A stretch of DNA of 64,000 nt from Cytobacillus sp. NCCP-133 (GCF_026011715.1 NZ_BRVM01000008.1:62001-126000), one strand, 5' to 3'; positions 1 through 8,004 are shown, counted from the first letter of the stretch. Translations and numbers: made by a program. The notes: generated from the letters alone by a model not told the origin.

Positions 1-149
1 CTTTAAACGATGTTTGGGGAGTTCGAAAAGTGAAGCTGAATTCCATGAATGGCGAAGCGGTCATTTCATTTGATGAGGATGCAGCTTCCTTCATGGATTT
101 CGAGCAGGCTGTTAAAGATTGCGGATACCATATTCTTTCATCTGATTAA
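1..149 (+). CDS. C-terminal end of a heavy-metal-associated (HMA, CopZ-like) protein, partial
   Basis: The open frame enters from the left edge and stops at TAA 147-149, giving 48 residues. The pattern GVRKVKLNSMNGEAVISFDE followed by a helix (FEQAVKDCGYHI) matches the second half of the ferredoxin-like HMA fold of CopZ and P-type ATPase metal domains. The N-terminal CxxC metal loop would lie upstream and cannot be checked, so this could be a free chaperone or the last domain of a larger protein. The next gene starts 15 bp downstream, which suggests an operon. Family assignment is inference from the half domain only. Confidence 0.6.
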   Translation, partial: LNDVWGVRKVKLNSMNGEAVISFDEDAASFMDFEQAVKDCGYHILSSD

Positions 150-164
150 TAAGGAGGATTTCAT

Positions 165-302
165 TTGCCAAGAGTTTGTGAAATTTGCGGACGAAGAGAT
201 GAGTCGGAAGAAGAAGAATACAGTTTTGACATGCTTAATATTTGCCCAGATTGCACAAATGACCGTGTTCATCCTTCAACGCTGGAAAATTTGGAAGGTT
301 AG
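165..302 (+). CDS. Small CxxC/CxxC zinc-ribbon-like protein (45 aa)
   Basis: A TTG start at 165 follows an AAGGAGG site (151-157) with normal spacing, 15 bp after the HMA protein stop. The 45-residue product carries CEIC near the N-terminus and CPDC 20 residues later, spaced as in a small treble-clef or ribbon zinc finger, with an acidic run (ESEEEEY) between them. A rho-independent terminator follows at once. I do not recognise the family. The neighbour suggests a metal-related role, but that is only context. A longer 88-residue frame over the same stretch has no ribosome binding site and is taken as a shadow. Confidence 0.65.
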   Translation: MPRVCEICGRRDESEEEEYSFDMLNICPDCTNDRVHPSTLENLEG

Positions 303-331
303 CTTGGACAGTTGAATAAAGCATAACACCT

Positions 332-373
332 GCCCCTTTCCCCTGCTTTTCGGGAAAGGGGCTTACCTTTTTT
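332..373 (+). terminator. Rho-independent terminator after the CxxC gene
   Basis: The 11-bp stem GCCCCTTTCCC / GGGAAAGGGGC has a 9-nt loop and is followed by TTACCTTTTTTT. It closes the HMA/CxxC transcription unit. Confidence 0.9.
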
Positions 374-429
374 ACAGAAAGGCTCTATTAACCTTTGGTG
401 CAGATTTCTACTTTAGTTACTCAAGCTGT

Positions 430-535
430 CGGAGGCGGCTGACGCTCTTTCTCCCTTTGCGCCTGTGGAGTCCCCTTTTGGTTCGCACGCCCGCGGGGTT
501 TCGCACCTTGCGCTCCAATCGATAGGTGAAACGAT
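430..535. repeat. Fragment of a GC-rich Bacillaceae intergenic repeat
   Basis: This stretch is much richer in GC than its surroundings. It contains TTTGCGCCTGTGGAGTC, CGCCCGCGGGGTTTCGC and ends GCGCTCCAATCGATAG. The same vocabulary (GCGCCTGCGGGGTCTCC ... CAATCAAC) occurs at 7593-7725. It resembles the degenerate CCGCGGGC.../...CTCCAATCAAC element I know from many Bacillus genomes. No gene is visible. Confidence 0.5.
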
Positions 536-579
536 TATCTTTGGACAGGGCGCCCAGTCATAGGCAAGAGCTGCTCAGG

Positions 580-1845
580 TTATTCTGTGACAAGCTGGCT
601 GCTTGTCCTTCTTTGTTTTTTCGTTTCTCTGATTTTCTTGATATCACGCTTCATGAGCAAGGAAACGATGAAGCCGATTCCGAGCATGACGGCAAATACG
701 TAGAAAGTTACAGTGTAGCTTTGTGTTGCTTCGTATATATTGGATACGAGCATTGGTCCTACAACACCTGCGATTGACCAGGATGTGAGCAGGTATCCAT
801 GGATAGCGCCAAGCTGCTTTGTTCCAAACAGGTCACCGATAAAGGCAGGCAGGGATGCGAATCCCCCTCCGTAGCAAGAAACGATAATATAAAGGAAGAT
901 CGAAAAAATAAATGAGTTGGTAATAAACGGCAAAATTAGGAATGCGGCTACTTGTATAAGGAAGAAGGTCAAATATGTATTGCCTCTTCCCAAATAGTCA
1001 GATGCAGATGCCCATCCAATTCTTCCACCGCCATTAAAAAGGCCCATGATGCCGACAATGCTTGCAGCCATGATCGCACTTGCGCCCGTGATTTCCTGTG
1101 CCATTGGCGCCGCCACAGACAAGATCATAATTCCGGCTGAGATGTTGATGAACATCATGATCCACAAAAGCCAGAATCTTTTCGTTTTAATCGCTTCATT
1201 GGCAGTCAGCTGAGAGAGGTCCGCTTTGACTGGACGTTCTTCATTTTTTTCTGCCATTCCTTCAGGCGCCCATCCTTCAGGCGGCTTTGCGATGTAAAGC
1301 GAACCGGCAATCATAAGAATAAAATAGCTAATTCCCAGAATGTAAAATGTGGTTGGTATGCTTGTAGCAATAATCAGTCTGCTGGCGATCGGGCTTGTAA
1401 TCAGCGCACCGGCTCCAAAGCCCATAACGGCCATCCCTGTCGCAAGTCCCCTTCTATCTGGAAACCACTTTACTAATGTGGAAACAGGTGCAATATAGCC
1501 AAAGCCAAGACCTAATCCTCCAACAATACCGAAAAAGATTAAGAATAGTGCATAGCTTTCCATTTGGATGGCAAACCCTGTCCCAATCGTCCCGATGCCA
1601 AAAAATACAGCGGCAATCATCGCTGATTTCCTTGGCCCATTTTTTTCAACAAACCTGCCAAAGAAGGCAGCGGCAACACCGAGAATAAAGATAGCAATCG
1701 TAAATGCCAGTGATACATCCGTTTTTTCCCAGCCCAATGCTTCTTTTAATGGATTTTGATACACACTGTAGGCATATACAGATCCAATGGATAGATGGAT
1801 GGCAACAGCTGAGAGTGCAATCAGCCACCTGTTCTTGTTAGCCAT
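580..1845 (-). CDS. MFS transporter, oxalate/formate antiporter (OFA) family, copy 1
   Basis: The 421-residue product has 12 predicted membrane segments. The N-terminus (NRWLIALSAVAIHLSIGSVYAYSVYQNP) and the motif APVSTLVKWFPDRRGLATG in the loop after TM4 are typical of OFA/YhjX-like carriers. It is the same length as the second copy at 17597-18859 and clearly paralogous along its whole length. An ATG start follows GGAAAGGAG. Family knowledge suggests uptake or exchange of a small carboxylate such as oxalate, formate or pyruvate; the substrate is not shown by sequence. Unlike copy 2, it lacks the hairpin-rich leader. The gene is monocistronic. Confidence 0.85.
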   Translation of the reverse strand: MANKNRWLIALSAVAIHLSIGSVYAYSVYQNPLKEALGWEKTDVSLAFTIAIFILGVAAAFFGRFVEKNGPRKSAMIAAVFFGIGTIGTGFAIQMESYALFLIFFGIVGGLGLGFGYIAPVSTLVKWFPDRRGLATGMAVMGFGAGALITSPIASRLIIATSIPTTFYILGISYFILMIAGSLYIAKPPEGWAPEGMAEKNEERPVKADLSQLTANEAIKTKRFWLLWIMMFINISAGIMILSVAAPMAQEITGASAIMAASIVGIMGLFNGGGRIGWASASDYLGRGNTYLTFFLIQVAAFLILPFITNSFIFSIFLYIIVSCYGGGFASLPAFIGDLFGTKQLGAIHGYLLTSWSIAGVVGPMLVSNIYEATQSYTVTFYVFAVMLGIGFIVSLLMKRDIKKIRETKKQRRTSSQLVTE

Positions 1846-1930
1846 AAAAAACTCCTTTCCCGCTTTATTATTTTATTTATTCCCCAAATAGGGGATGGCT
1901 TTGATGCTACTTTTTACCTTCCCAAAAAAA

Positions 1931-1965
1931 CCTGCCTCTAATCCTTTTAGAGACAGGCTTTTTGT
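1931..1965. terminator. Bidirectional terminator between TetR remnant and OFA gene
   Basis: CCTGCCTCTA / TAGAGACAGG stem, flanked by a run of seven A on one side and T on the other, so it can work on both strands. On the minus strand it would end read-through from the TetR remnant before the OFA promoter. Confidence 0.75.
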
Positions 1966-1969
1966 AAAA

Positions 1970-2289
1970 TTAATACGCGATAAAACCTTTTTTTAATAAA
2001 TGAATTTGAGTTTGATAATTGTCCATGGCTTCCTCAAAAGATAGTTCACCTGCAAATTTCTTGACGATCTTATGAAAGGTGACAGAAGAAATAATCTGCA
2101 TCACATGAAAAAGATCATGTTCGTCCTTTGCCATGAGCATGTCCTGATTGATAGCTTGCTGATTTGTTTAAAATCACTGTTAAGATCCGTTTCCCCATAG
2201 CTTGTTGCCAGCACATTTTCAATTTGAAGTGTCCGATTGAGAAACAAGTTCCTTATAAACTGAAGATTTTCTTCCTCTTCCGTGATCAT
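1970..2289 (-). pseudogene. TetR/AcrR regulator remnant (C-terminal domain, frameshifted)
   Basis: Two minus-strand frames join near 2150. The first runs from 2289 (MITEEEENLQFIRNLFLNRT...). After a one-base shift the second runs AINQDMLMAKDEHDLFHVM to the stop at 1970-1972 (KKGFIAY). Read together they give about 105 residues of helical sequence like the ligand-binding half of a TetR-type regulator. The N-terminal HTH is absent, so the locus is both truncated and frameshifted. Its position between two MFS genes suggests it once controlled one of them. The TetR assignment rests on helix pattern and context, so it is moderate only. Confidence 0.55.
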
Positions 2290-2362
2290 TCATAATTGTT
2301 TCATTATTTTGTAAATATGTTACAATTAATCTAATTCCATCAATACTTTAAAGGAGAAAAAT

Positions 2363-3634
2363 GTGAATATAAAAACGATACATAGGGGCTGGCAAATCCT
2401 TTTGCTTTCCGTTTTGACAGGGCTGGCATGCCTTGGGCTGGGCCGTTTTTCATATGGTGCCATTCTTCCATTTATGAAAGCGGGGTTAAACCTGAACTAT
2501 ATTGAAACGGGATGGGTAACCTCTTCCATTTTCATGGGGTATGTTTTATGTGCTTTTTTCGCAGGCTATTTTGTGAATAAGTTTTCAGCAAAAAAAGTGA
2601 TCATCGTGTTTTTATGGGTTATTTTCCTAGGGATGATTGCAACGTCTTTAAGTACAGGCTTTATTTCAGCCTATCTATCAAGCTTTTTTATTGGAATTGG
2701 GTCAGGAGGGGCAAATGTGGCCTCGATGGGCATTGTTTCTTCCTGGTTTTCTCCCCGAAAAAGAGGTATGGCATTAGGCATTCTGAATGCCGGCAATGGT
2801 TTGGGAATTGTTTTCTCGGGAGTAGCTGTTCCAATGATCGTCACTTCGAGTATCGGTTCTGGCTGGAGAGTCAGCTGGGTGCTGCTGGCCATTATTGTGC
2901 TGTTCATATCTATATTGAATATTTTCTTTTTAAAAAGCCATCCAGGCGATGCAGGTGTTTTGCCTGTTGGAAGTTTAAATGAAAGCATTAATAAAAGTAC
3001 TTCCCTAAAATCAACTACCGGTCGCTTACTCTCCATTTACAAAAATCCACGGGTGTGGACAATCGGCATTTGTTATTTCCTTTGGGGATTCAGCTATATT
3101 ATGTTCACCACATTTCTGGTTGACTTTCTGATTGATTTCGGCCTTAGCAGCCTCTTTGCAGGCAGGATATTTGCGGTTGCCGGTTTTATCAGTATTATCA
3201 GCGGTTTTCTATGGGGTTCGATATCAGACCGCCTCGGACGGCTGACATCATTATCTCTTGTCTTCTTTATGCAAATGCTTTTCCTGCTCGGTTTTAGTTT
3301 GTCAGCGAACAGCAGCGGTTTAATCGCACTTGCGATTCTTTACAGTATTACATTATGGGGAACACCTGCTATCATTCTGGCAAGTACATCGGAATTTGTT
3401 AGTCAATCACAAGTATCAAGTGCAATCGGGTTTTTAACACTTTTCTTTGGGATCGGACAGTTAGTGGGACCCATCATCATTGGGTATATTTTAAATTTAA
3501 CAAGCTCCTATTCCCATGCCTTTTTCCTTTCAGCTCTCTCCTGCTTCTTGGGTTCCCTGATTAGCTTAACGCTGCATTATTATTTAAAAAAAGCAAAAAC
3601 TCATACCGCACAGCACATTAATAGCGGAGCCTAA
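2363..3634 (+). CDS. MFS transporter, YbfB/YjiJ type
   Basis: The 423-residue product has 12 TM segments. TM1 (LTGLACLGLGRFSYGAILPFM) carries the GLGRFxY signature of YbfB/YjiJ carriers. The conserved loops FSAKKVIIV and SDRLGRLTSL are present. The start is GTG 2363 after AAAGGAG; the ATG two bases upstream is out of frame and stops at once. The substrate is unknown for this family. It is monocistronic and ends in a strong terminator. The TetR remnant is divergent from it, with about 70 bp between them, so it may be an orphaned target of that lost regulator. Confidence 0.8.
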   Translation: MNIKTIHRGWQILLLSVLTGLACLGLGRFSYGAILPFMKAGLNLNYIETGWVTSSIFMGYVLCAFFAGYFVNKFSAKKVIIVFLWVIFLGMIATSLSTGFISAYLSSFFIGIGSGGANVASMGIVSSWFSPRKRGMALGILNAGNGLGIVFSGVAVPMIVTSSIGSGWRVSWVLLAIIVLFISILNIFFLKSHPGDAGVLPVGSLNESINKSTSLKSTTGRLLSIYKNPRVWTIGICYFLWGFSYIMFTTFLVDFLIDFGLSSLFAGRIFAVAGFISIISGFLWGSISDRLGRLTSLSLVFFMQMLFLLGFSLSANSSGLIALAILYSITLWGTPAIILASTSEFVSQSQVSSAIGFLTLFFGIGQLVGPIIIGYILNLTSSYSHAFFLSALSCFLGSLISLTLHYYLKKAKTHTAQHINSGA

Positions 3635-3668
3635 TCACTGGCTGATTGCCGGGATTAGGCTTTTTTTT
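3629..3668 (+). terminator. Terminator of the YbfB/YjiJ-type MFS gene
   Basis: GCCTAATC / GATTAGGC stem followed by eight T; it overlaps the stop codon region of the gene. Confidence 0.9.
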
Positions 3669-3681
3669 GCTTTCCAGCCTA

Positions 3682-3743
3682 TTTACATTTCCCTATCTGC
3701 AACTGTATAATAGGTATAATAACTTTAGTTACCCTAAGTAACT
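3682..3743 (+). promoter_or_regulatory. Promoter and palindromic operator of the marR-type gene
   Basis: TTTACA (3682-3687), an 18-nt spacer and TATAAT (3706-3711) form a sigma-A promoter. Just downstream lies the perfect inverted repeat AGTTAC-N5-GTAACT (3727-3743), with a further GTAACT half site at 3755. The size fits a MarR-dimer site, so autoregulation is likely (inference). Confidence 0.7.
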
Positions 3744-3778
3744 ATTATTCGGAGTAACTGATTCAGGAGGTTTCCAAG

Positions 3779-4207
3779 ATCAAAACTTTTCAAAAATTCT
3801 TCCACCAGCTCGTTTTAATGTACCGACCCTTTGAAAATAGGCTGAATGTGGAGCTAAGCAGACACAATTTATTCCGTGCCCAATGGTCCATTCTGTATTA
3901 CTTATTTAATGAAAATTCATCGACACTTGTTGAGCTTTCAACCTACCTTGGTGTAGAAAAACCCACTGTTACGCGGACCATAGCAAAATTGGAAGAAATG
4001 GGCTATTTGGAAGCTGTACCAACAAAGGACAAACGGGAAAAAAGAATGCAGCTAACCGAGTCCGGACAAAAAGTCTATCTGGATGTCCGTGTAACAATTG
4101 ATGAATTTGAAATGGATATTTTAAAAGGAATTTCGGAGGAGGAACAGCTTGAAGGAATTCGCCTCATGAGTGAAATCCGTAAAAATTTAATGCAGCAGGA
4201 GGAGTAA
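3779..4207 (+). CDS. MarR-family transcriptional regulator
   Basis: Winged-helix regulator with the MarR plan: helical N-terminus (YRPFENRLNVELSRHNLFRAQWSILYYL), recognition region VELSTYLGVEKPTVTRTIAKLEEMGYL and wing KDKREKRMQLTESG. The first canonical ATG is 3818, but it has no ribosome binding site. A strong AGGAGG (3765-3770) sits 8 nt before an in-frame ATC at 3779. Starting there adds 13 residues (IKTFQKFFHQLVL) that belong to the dimerisation helix of the family. I therefore place the start at 3779 as a rare AUC start, or a mutated ATG. It overlooks a decayed MFS pump gene 5 bp downstream, the usual MarR partner. Confidence 0.85.
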   Translation: MKTFQKFFHQLVLMYRPFENRLNVELSRHNLFRAQWSILYYLFNENSSTLVELSTYLGVEKPTVTRTIAKLEEMGYLEAVPTKDKREKRMQLTESGQKVYLDVRVTIDEFEMDILKGISEEEQLEGIRLMSEIRKNLMQQEE

Positions 4208-4212
4208 TACAA

Positions 4213-4657
4213 TTGAATGATCCTAGACCAAAACTGTGGACCAAAGACTTGCAACCGCAGTGGGTCCCTTCAATGGATTGTTTATGATGCAAAAAGTATC
4301 GTTTCAAATCATCTTCCTATTTTGTCTCGCAATAGGCATTCTTGCTTTAATCACTTCCTTCTTTTTATATGTGCCTCCTTTGGAAACTGACAGCAATCCT
4401 GCACACAGGCTGCAGCGGTGAAACTCACGCCAGTTAACAGGATGGGATTGGCTACTTCAACGTTCTTTATTTTTCTTGATACCGGACTTGGTTTTGGGCC
4501 TTATCTGCGTGGATTCATTATTCCAGTTACAGGATACAGCATACTTTATAGTCTGATGGCTTTATTCATTTTGTTAACAGCTGGACTTTATTATATTTTG
4601 CATGGGAAAAAGGAAAGTTCGGAGAAAGCAAGATTTGATGCATCAGCGGCGGGATGA
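4213..4657 (+). pseudogene. Remnant of an MFS drug-efflux-like gene
   Basis: The reading starts well: a TTG start at 4213 behind AGGAGG gives MNDPRPKLWTKDL, the typical N-terminus of Bacillus MFS pumps, then stops after 24 residues. A later stretch (SFQIIFLFCLAIGILALITSF) is a middle TM segment in another frame. The last piece (GPYLRGFIIPVTGYSILYSL...YYILHGKK) is the final TM pair in a third frame. A normal pump has about 400 residues, so most is deleted. The MarR gene upstream has lost its target. Confidence 0.75.
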
Positions 4658-4815
4658 TTGTAAAGAATCGGGTGTGGAGCCCTGTTCTTTTTTTATGAAT
4701 GTGAATAAGGATGTTTCGTTCATTTGTTTGGAGTGGGGACATTTTTACTCGATCTTCGGCATTTAATCTGTCATTTATTCGAAAAAGGGAGCAAAGATGC
4801 TTTTAACTTTTAAGT

Positions 4816-4858
4816 ATTGAAAAACCGCTTAGTGCAGCTGCCTAAGCGGTTTTTCAAT
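4816..4858. terminator. Bidirectional terminator
   Basis: A 17-bp near-perfect stem (ATTGAAAAACCGCTTAG and its complement) with A and T runs inside the arms. It separates the decayed pump (+) from the convergent membrane gene (-). Confidence 0.85.
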
Positions 4859-4884
4859 AGGTTTATTTGCAGCTAGGTCCATTG

Positions 4885-5370
4885 TTAGAAATATTTCCTA
4901 AACACATTCTTCCTTTTACGATAAGCATCCGTGATAACCTGAAAACCATATAATAGGACCGCTCTTACTAAAAGAATGCCAATAAGCTGAACATTATTTA
5001 TCCTTCCTAACCTTCCAATACCTGCCCACTTTAAGAATGCGATTCCAGGGAAGGCGAATAATACGTGTAAGATAGCATTCAAAACCATATACTTTTTTAA
5101 TTTGCCATAAGCAAGTTTCAACACCCAAAAAGAAGCTATAAAATAGGGTCCAATGATAAAAGCGGTCTCCCCTTTTACTTTAGGGTGAATGCTAGTATAA
5201 AAATACCACCAGTTCCGCTTGTAGGCTGCGATGTTCAATAATTTCGTGAAAACACTCATGAAAATCGCGGATGGGAGGAATTTTTTAAACTCTCGCTTTT
5301 TAATAAAGGGTAATGTGAGCCAGGGAAGAATCATCATAAAAATTAATATGGACCTAGAGTATGACTTCAA
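4885..5370 (-). CDS. Hypothetical integral membrane protein (161 aa)
   Basis: The start is TTG at 5370 behind GGAGG. The product is basic and has four to five hydrophobic segments: SILIFMMILPWLTLPF near the N-terminus, FIIGPYFIASFWVLKLAY in the middle, then VLNAILHVLFAFPGIAFL and LIGILLVRAVLLYGF, with a lysine/arginine-rich C-terminus. I see no catalytic motif and do not recognise a named family, though similar small membrane proteins are common in Bacillus. It is monocistronic between a bidirectional terminator and a gene-poor stretch. No function is proposed. Confidence 0.7.
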   Translation of the reverse strand: MKSYSRSILIFMMILPWLTLPFIKKREFKKFLPSAIFMSVFTKLLNIAAYKRNWWYFYTSIHPKVKGETAFIIGPYFIASFWVLKLAYGKLKKYMVLNAILHVLFAFPGIAFLKWAGIGRLGRINNVQLIGILLVRAVLLYGFQVITDAYRKRKNVFRKYF

Positions 5371-5662
5371 AAATAATGCACCTCCAATTGGTAGGATGCA
5401 CCAAGTTTGAAAATTTTATGATTCATTTCATAAAAAATGCAGCTGTTTATGGGATTAGCTGCTGCAGAATGAGAATAATTTAGGTTGATAGTCGATCATG
5501 GCTGCATGATAGGCCGCAGGTAGTCATTATTTGACACATCATTCCCTCCCTTATAGAACTGCCAGTTAAAAGGGATGCGGAAATTAATGTTGTAATCACT
5601 CTATAGAAGCCCGTAGTACGAAAAAAAGATCCCATATAGAACTGGAATCACGTTTATTTTGG

Positions 5663-5782
5663 TTTATTCGTCAATTTCAGGCATTTGTTCGCTAAATTTC
5701 TTCATTTGTTCGCTAAAAATTAAATTTATTCGCCGAAATTTATATTTTATTCGCTACTTTTAACCGTTTATTCGCTAAGTTC
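5663..5782. repeat. Phased ~21-bp repeat array, locus 1
   Basis: Six copies of TTTRTTCGCTAAAATT-like units start at 5663, 5684, 5705, 5725, 5746 and 5767, so the period is 20-21 bp. The array lies just beyond the 3' end of the small gene at 5816. The rest of the 5371-5815 gap holds no gene I can support. Confidence 0.75.
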
Positions 5783-5815
5783 ACATTTGCCCCCAATAAA
5801 TCAGCGGACTGTTCT

Positions 5816-5965
5816 TTAAATGCAGTAAGCTGTGCTTGAAAAATCAATAAATCCAGTTTTTGGCTTAATTTTTAATGTCTGTACATCTGTCATCCCATTG
5901 GCAAGAATATTTTCGATCATAGCCTGCCTGGTTTGTTCGATCATTTCTTTTAAGCTAGCTGCCAT
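5816..5965 (-). CDS. Hypothetical small protein (49 aa)
   Basis: The ATG at 5965 lies 22 bp beyond the SIS gene stop. The SD (TGAGGTT, 8 nt before the start) is weak but usable. The product starts MAASLKEMIEQTRQAMIENI, an amphipathic helix, followed by a short hydrophilic tail ending STAYCI. There is no transmembrane segment or known motif. Close same-strand spacing suggests it is the last gene of the nagB/SIS unit. Family unknown. Confidence 0.5.
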   Translation of the reverse strand: MAASLKEMIEQTRQAMIENILANGMTDVQTLKIKPKTGFIDFSSTAYCI

Positions 5966-5987
5966 CTAAATAACCTCAATTAATTCT

Positions 5988-6725
5988 TCAGCCTTCCAGC
6001 AGCGGAATCCTTTGTTTATAACGTTCTACTAGTGTTCGGTTATGATCTTTAGCTCCATCGACATTTCCGCTTTTAAATATAGGCGGCTGAAATCCACTTT
6101 TAAGCATCAGCTCTACAGCTTCTGCTATTATACTGTTTACAATAGCCATTCCGGCAATCGTGGAGCCTGAGCCAAAGCTGTTTTCCATTAATGGATGATT
6201 CAGCAGCGCATCCCCCGCTTCAATATGATTGTCAATTGAGAGGTCGGCGGTCTGATACAGATATTTACCGTGTTTGTGACGGGATGATTGTGTTTTCGCA
6301 TAACGCGGCGAGGTGACAACAATCACATAAGCTCCCTTTGACCTTGCTATTTCAGCAACATCAATTGGAACTGGATTTCGTCCTGATGTGGATGCCACGA
6401 TCACCACATCTTGTGGCAGGACATCTGCATTATGCATAAATTCAGCGGCAAGGTCATTTTTCTTTTCCAGCGCTGAGGAACGGACTGCCCCTTTATGAAG
6501 CATTAAATCTTCAATTAAAATAGGGTGAATGGGCGCAAGGCCGCCTGCCCGGTAAAAGAGTTCTTCTCCAATCATATGAGAATGCCCGCAGCCAAAAACA
6601 TGGACAATTCCATCGTTTTGGATACAGTCCGCAATTGCTTTTGCTGCTGTTTTCAAACTTTGTCCTTCCTTTTTTTCAATTGTGTCCAACAAATTCTTTA
6701 TTTCGCTCAAATACTGTCCTAACAT
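5988..6725 (-). CDS. SIS-domain phosphosugar-binding protein, UPF0309 type
   Basis: The 245-residue product has a single sugar-isomerase (SIS) fold: phosphate loop GCGHSHMIGEELFYRAGG, a second Ser/Thr-rich loop VIVASTSGRNPVPIDVA, and C-terminal GSGSTIAGM. The size and the conserved NHPLMENSFGSGS stretch match UPF0309 proteins, which are distant relatives of MurNAc-6-P etherase (MurQ) and GlmS isomerase domains. The gene lies 14 bp downstream of nagB and is surely co-transcribed, so a role with an amino-sugar phosphate is likely. Catalytic function is not established from sequence. The usual nagA partner is missing here. Confidence 0.8.
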   Translation of the reverse strand: MLGQYLSEIKNLLDTIEKKEGQSLKTAAKAIADCIQNDGIVHVFGCGHSHMIGEELFYRAGGLAPIHPILIEDLMLHKGAVRSSALEKKNDLAAEFMHNADVLPQDVVIVASTSGRNPVPIDVAEIARSKGAYVIVVTSPRYAKTQSSRHKHGKYLYQTADLSIDNHIEAGDALLNHPLMENSFGSGSTIAGMAIVNSIIAEAVELMLKSGFQPPIFKSGNVDGAKDHNRTLVERYKQRIPLLEG

Positions 6726-6739
6726 GGTAAAAACTCCTT

Positions 6740-7477
6740 TTATGAATGGACTCTTATTTCGGCAAGGGCTGCTTTATCAGCGATGATTTTGACATTTGTA
6801 TGCTTTCTAAGAATCGATGCGGGGAACTGCTCAGCTATATTTCCGGCTAGAAGCTGTTTTGTGGCTTCACTTTTTGCCTCGCCTGAGACCAGGAGCAGGA
6901 TTTCCTTGCTTTTCATGATGGTCGAAATTCCCATCGTAATCGCTTGGTCTGGCACTTCATCCAGATTGGAGAAAAATCTGGCATTTGCTTCTCTTGTTGA
7001 CTGAGCCAAGTCAACAAGATGTGTTTTGGAAGAGAATGAGGTCCCTGGTTCATTAAAGCCAATATGCCCATTGCTTCCTATCCCCAGGATTTGCAGGTCA
7101 ATCCCGGCACGACGATCAAGCAGGCGTTCATAATCAAAGCATTCCTTTTCCATATCATTAGCCACTCCGCTTGGAATGTATGTGTTTTTCTTAGAAATAT
7201 CCAGATGATCAAATAAGATCGAATTCATAAAGTAACGGTAGCTGCTGGGGTGATTGCCACTGAGGCCGATATACTCGTCCAGGTTAAAAGTAGTAACATC
7301 TTTGTATGACGTCCCGTTGCTTTTATGGTCTTCTATAAGATGTTTATAGGTTCCTACCGGGGTGCTTCCTGTGGCCAAACCCAGTTTTATACTGGGGTAT
7401 TGGCGTACCTCTTTGATTATATATTCAGCTGCTGTTTTGCTCATTTCTTCATAGTTTTTCACTTTTAATATATCCAC
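6740..7477 (-). CDS. nagB: Glucosamine-6-phosphate deaminase NagB
   Basis: Converts glucosamine-6-phosphate to fructose-6-phosphate and ammonia in the cytoplasm. The 245-residue length is standard for Gram-positive NagB. Signatures are KLGLATGSTPVGTYKHL (phosphate loop), FNLDEYIGL (catalytic Asp) and GIGSNGHIGFNEPG. The ATG follows AGGAGGAATGC. It heads a minus-strand unit with the SIS protein. Two inverted NagR-type sites lie about 340 bp upstream, shared with the divergent PTS gene. nagA and nagR are not in the window, so GlcNAc-6-P deacetylation must be encoded elsewhere. Confidence 0.96.
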   Translation of the reverse strand: MDILKVKNYEEMSKTAAEYIIKEVRQYPSIKLGLATGSTPVGTYKHLIEDHKSNGTSYKDVTTFNLDEYIGLSGNHPSSYRYFMNSILFDHLDISKKNTYIPSGVANDMEKECFDYERLLDRRAGIDLQILGIGSNGHIGFNEPGTSFSSKTHLVDLAQSTREANARFFSNLDEVPDQAITMGISTIMKSKEILLLVSGEAKSEATKQLLAGNIAEQFPASILRKHTNVKIIADKAALAEIRVHS

Positions 7478-7592
7478 AAAGCATTCCTCCTAGCTAAAAG
7501 CACTTCTCCTCTAACTTGCACTTCCTGTCATTCTTGGATAAAACCAACGTTGTTATTACAACCTAATCATTAGGTTTTCTACTTAAAAATGC

Positions 7593-7725
7593 TGCCCGTT
7601 GATTTTCGCTTCGGTCACTTGTTTTCCGCGGGAAGGAATGCGAGCCTCCTCGGCTGCGCCTGCGGGGTCTCCCACACCCTCACCTCCCGCAAGAGTCAAG
7701 AGCCCTCCCCTACAATCAACTCAGT
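7593..7725. repeat. GC-rich Bacillaceae intergenic element with GTTGAT/ATCAAC ends
   Basis: About 130 bp bounded by GTTGATTTTCGC and CTACAATCAAC (inverted GTTGAT/ATCAAC ends), with CCGCGGGAAGG, GCCTCCTCGGCTGCGCC and TGCGGGGTCTCCCA inside. This is a member of the dispersed GC-rich element family known from Bacillus intergenic regions. It sits between nagB and the shared operators. No ORF is supported. Confidence 0.65.
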
Positions 7726-7817
7726 GGTCAAACTAAGTTACCCTGCACAATAGTAACTACTATATCGCAGCAATAATGAAAGTAAATCTTTTCGATATGT
7801 ATCGTATCACCTTTAAG

Positions 7818-7836
7818 TATAGTTGTCTATACCAAT
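7818..7836 (-). promoter_or_regulatory. NagR (YvoA)-type operator 1
   Basis: The 19-bp TATAGTTGTCTATACCAAT is an exact reverse complement of the site at 7909-7927. It resembles the TGGTATAGACCA dre site of the GntR/HutC repressor NagR. It faces nagB, so it likely controls that side. Confidence 0.75.
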
Positions 7837-7908
7837 TATGGATATGCAAACAAAAAATATAGCGATTGAAATAGATAGTAATTAGACAGATGTAATTTTT
7901 CTTTTATT

Positions 7909-7945
7909 ATTGGTATAGACAACTATATTAATATTTTGGTATGAT
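7909..7945 (+). promoter_or_regulatory. nagP promoter with NagR-type operator 2
   Basis: ATTGGTATAGACAACTATA (7909-7927) overlaps a probable -35 (TAGACA, 7916-7921). An 18-nt spacer leads to TATGAT (7940-7945). Repressor binding would block the promoter. GlcNAc-6-P or GlcN-6-P induction is expected from the NagR family. Confidence 0.75.
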
Positions 7946-8004
7946 AACACAAGCTCGATAAAACGCTTTCTTACTTTTTATTCACTAATAAAGGAGAGAT
8001 CTAC

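Noticed and set aside
5663-5782. CRISPR array
   Set aside because: Units of about 21 bp without unique spacers of constant length, and no cas genes.
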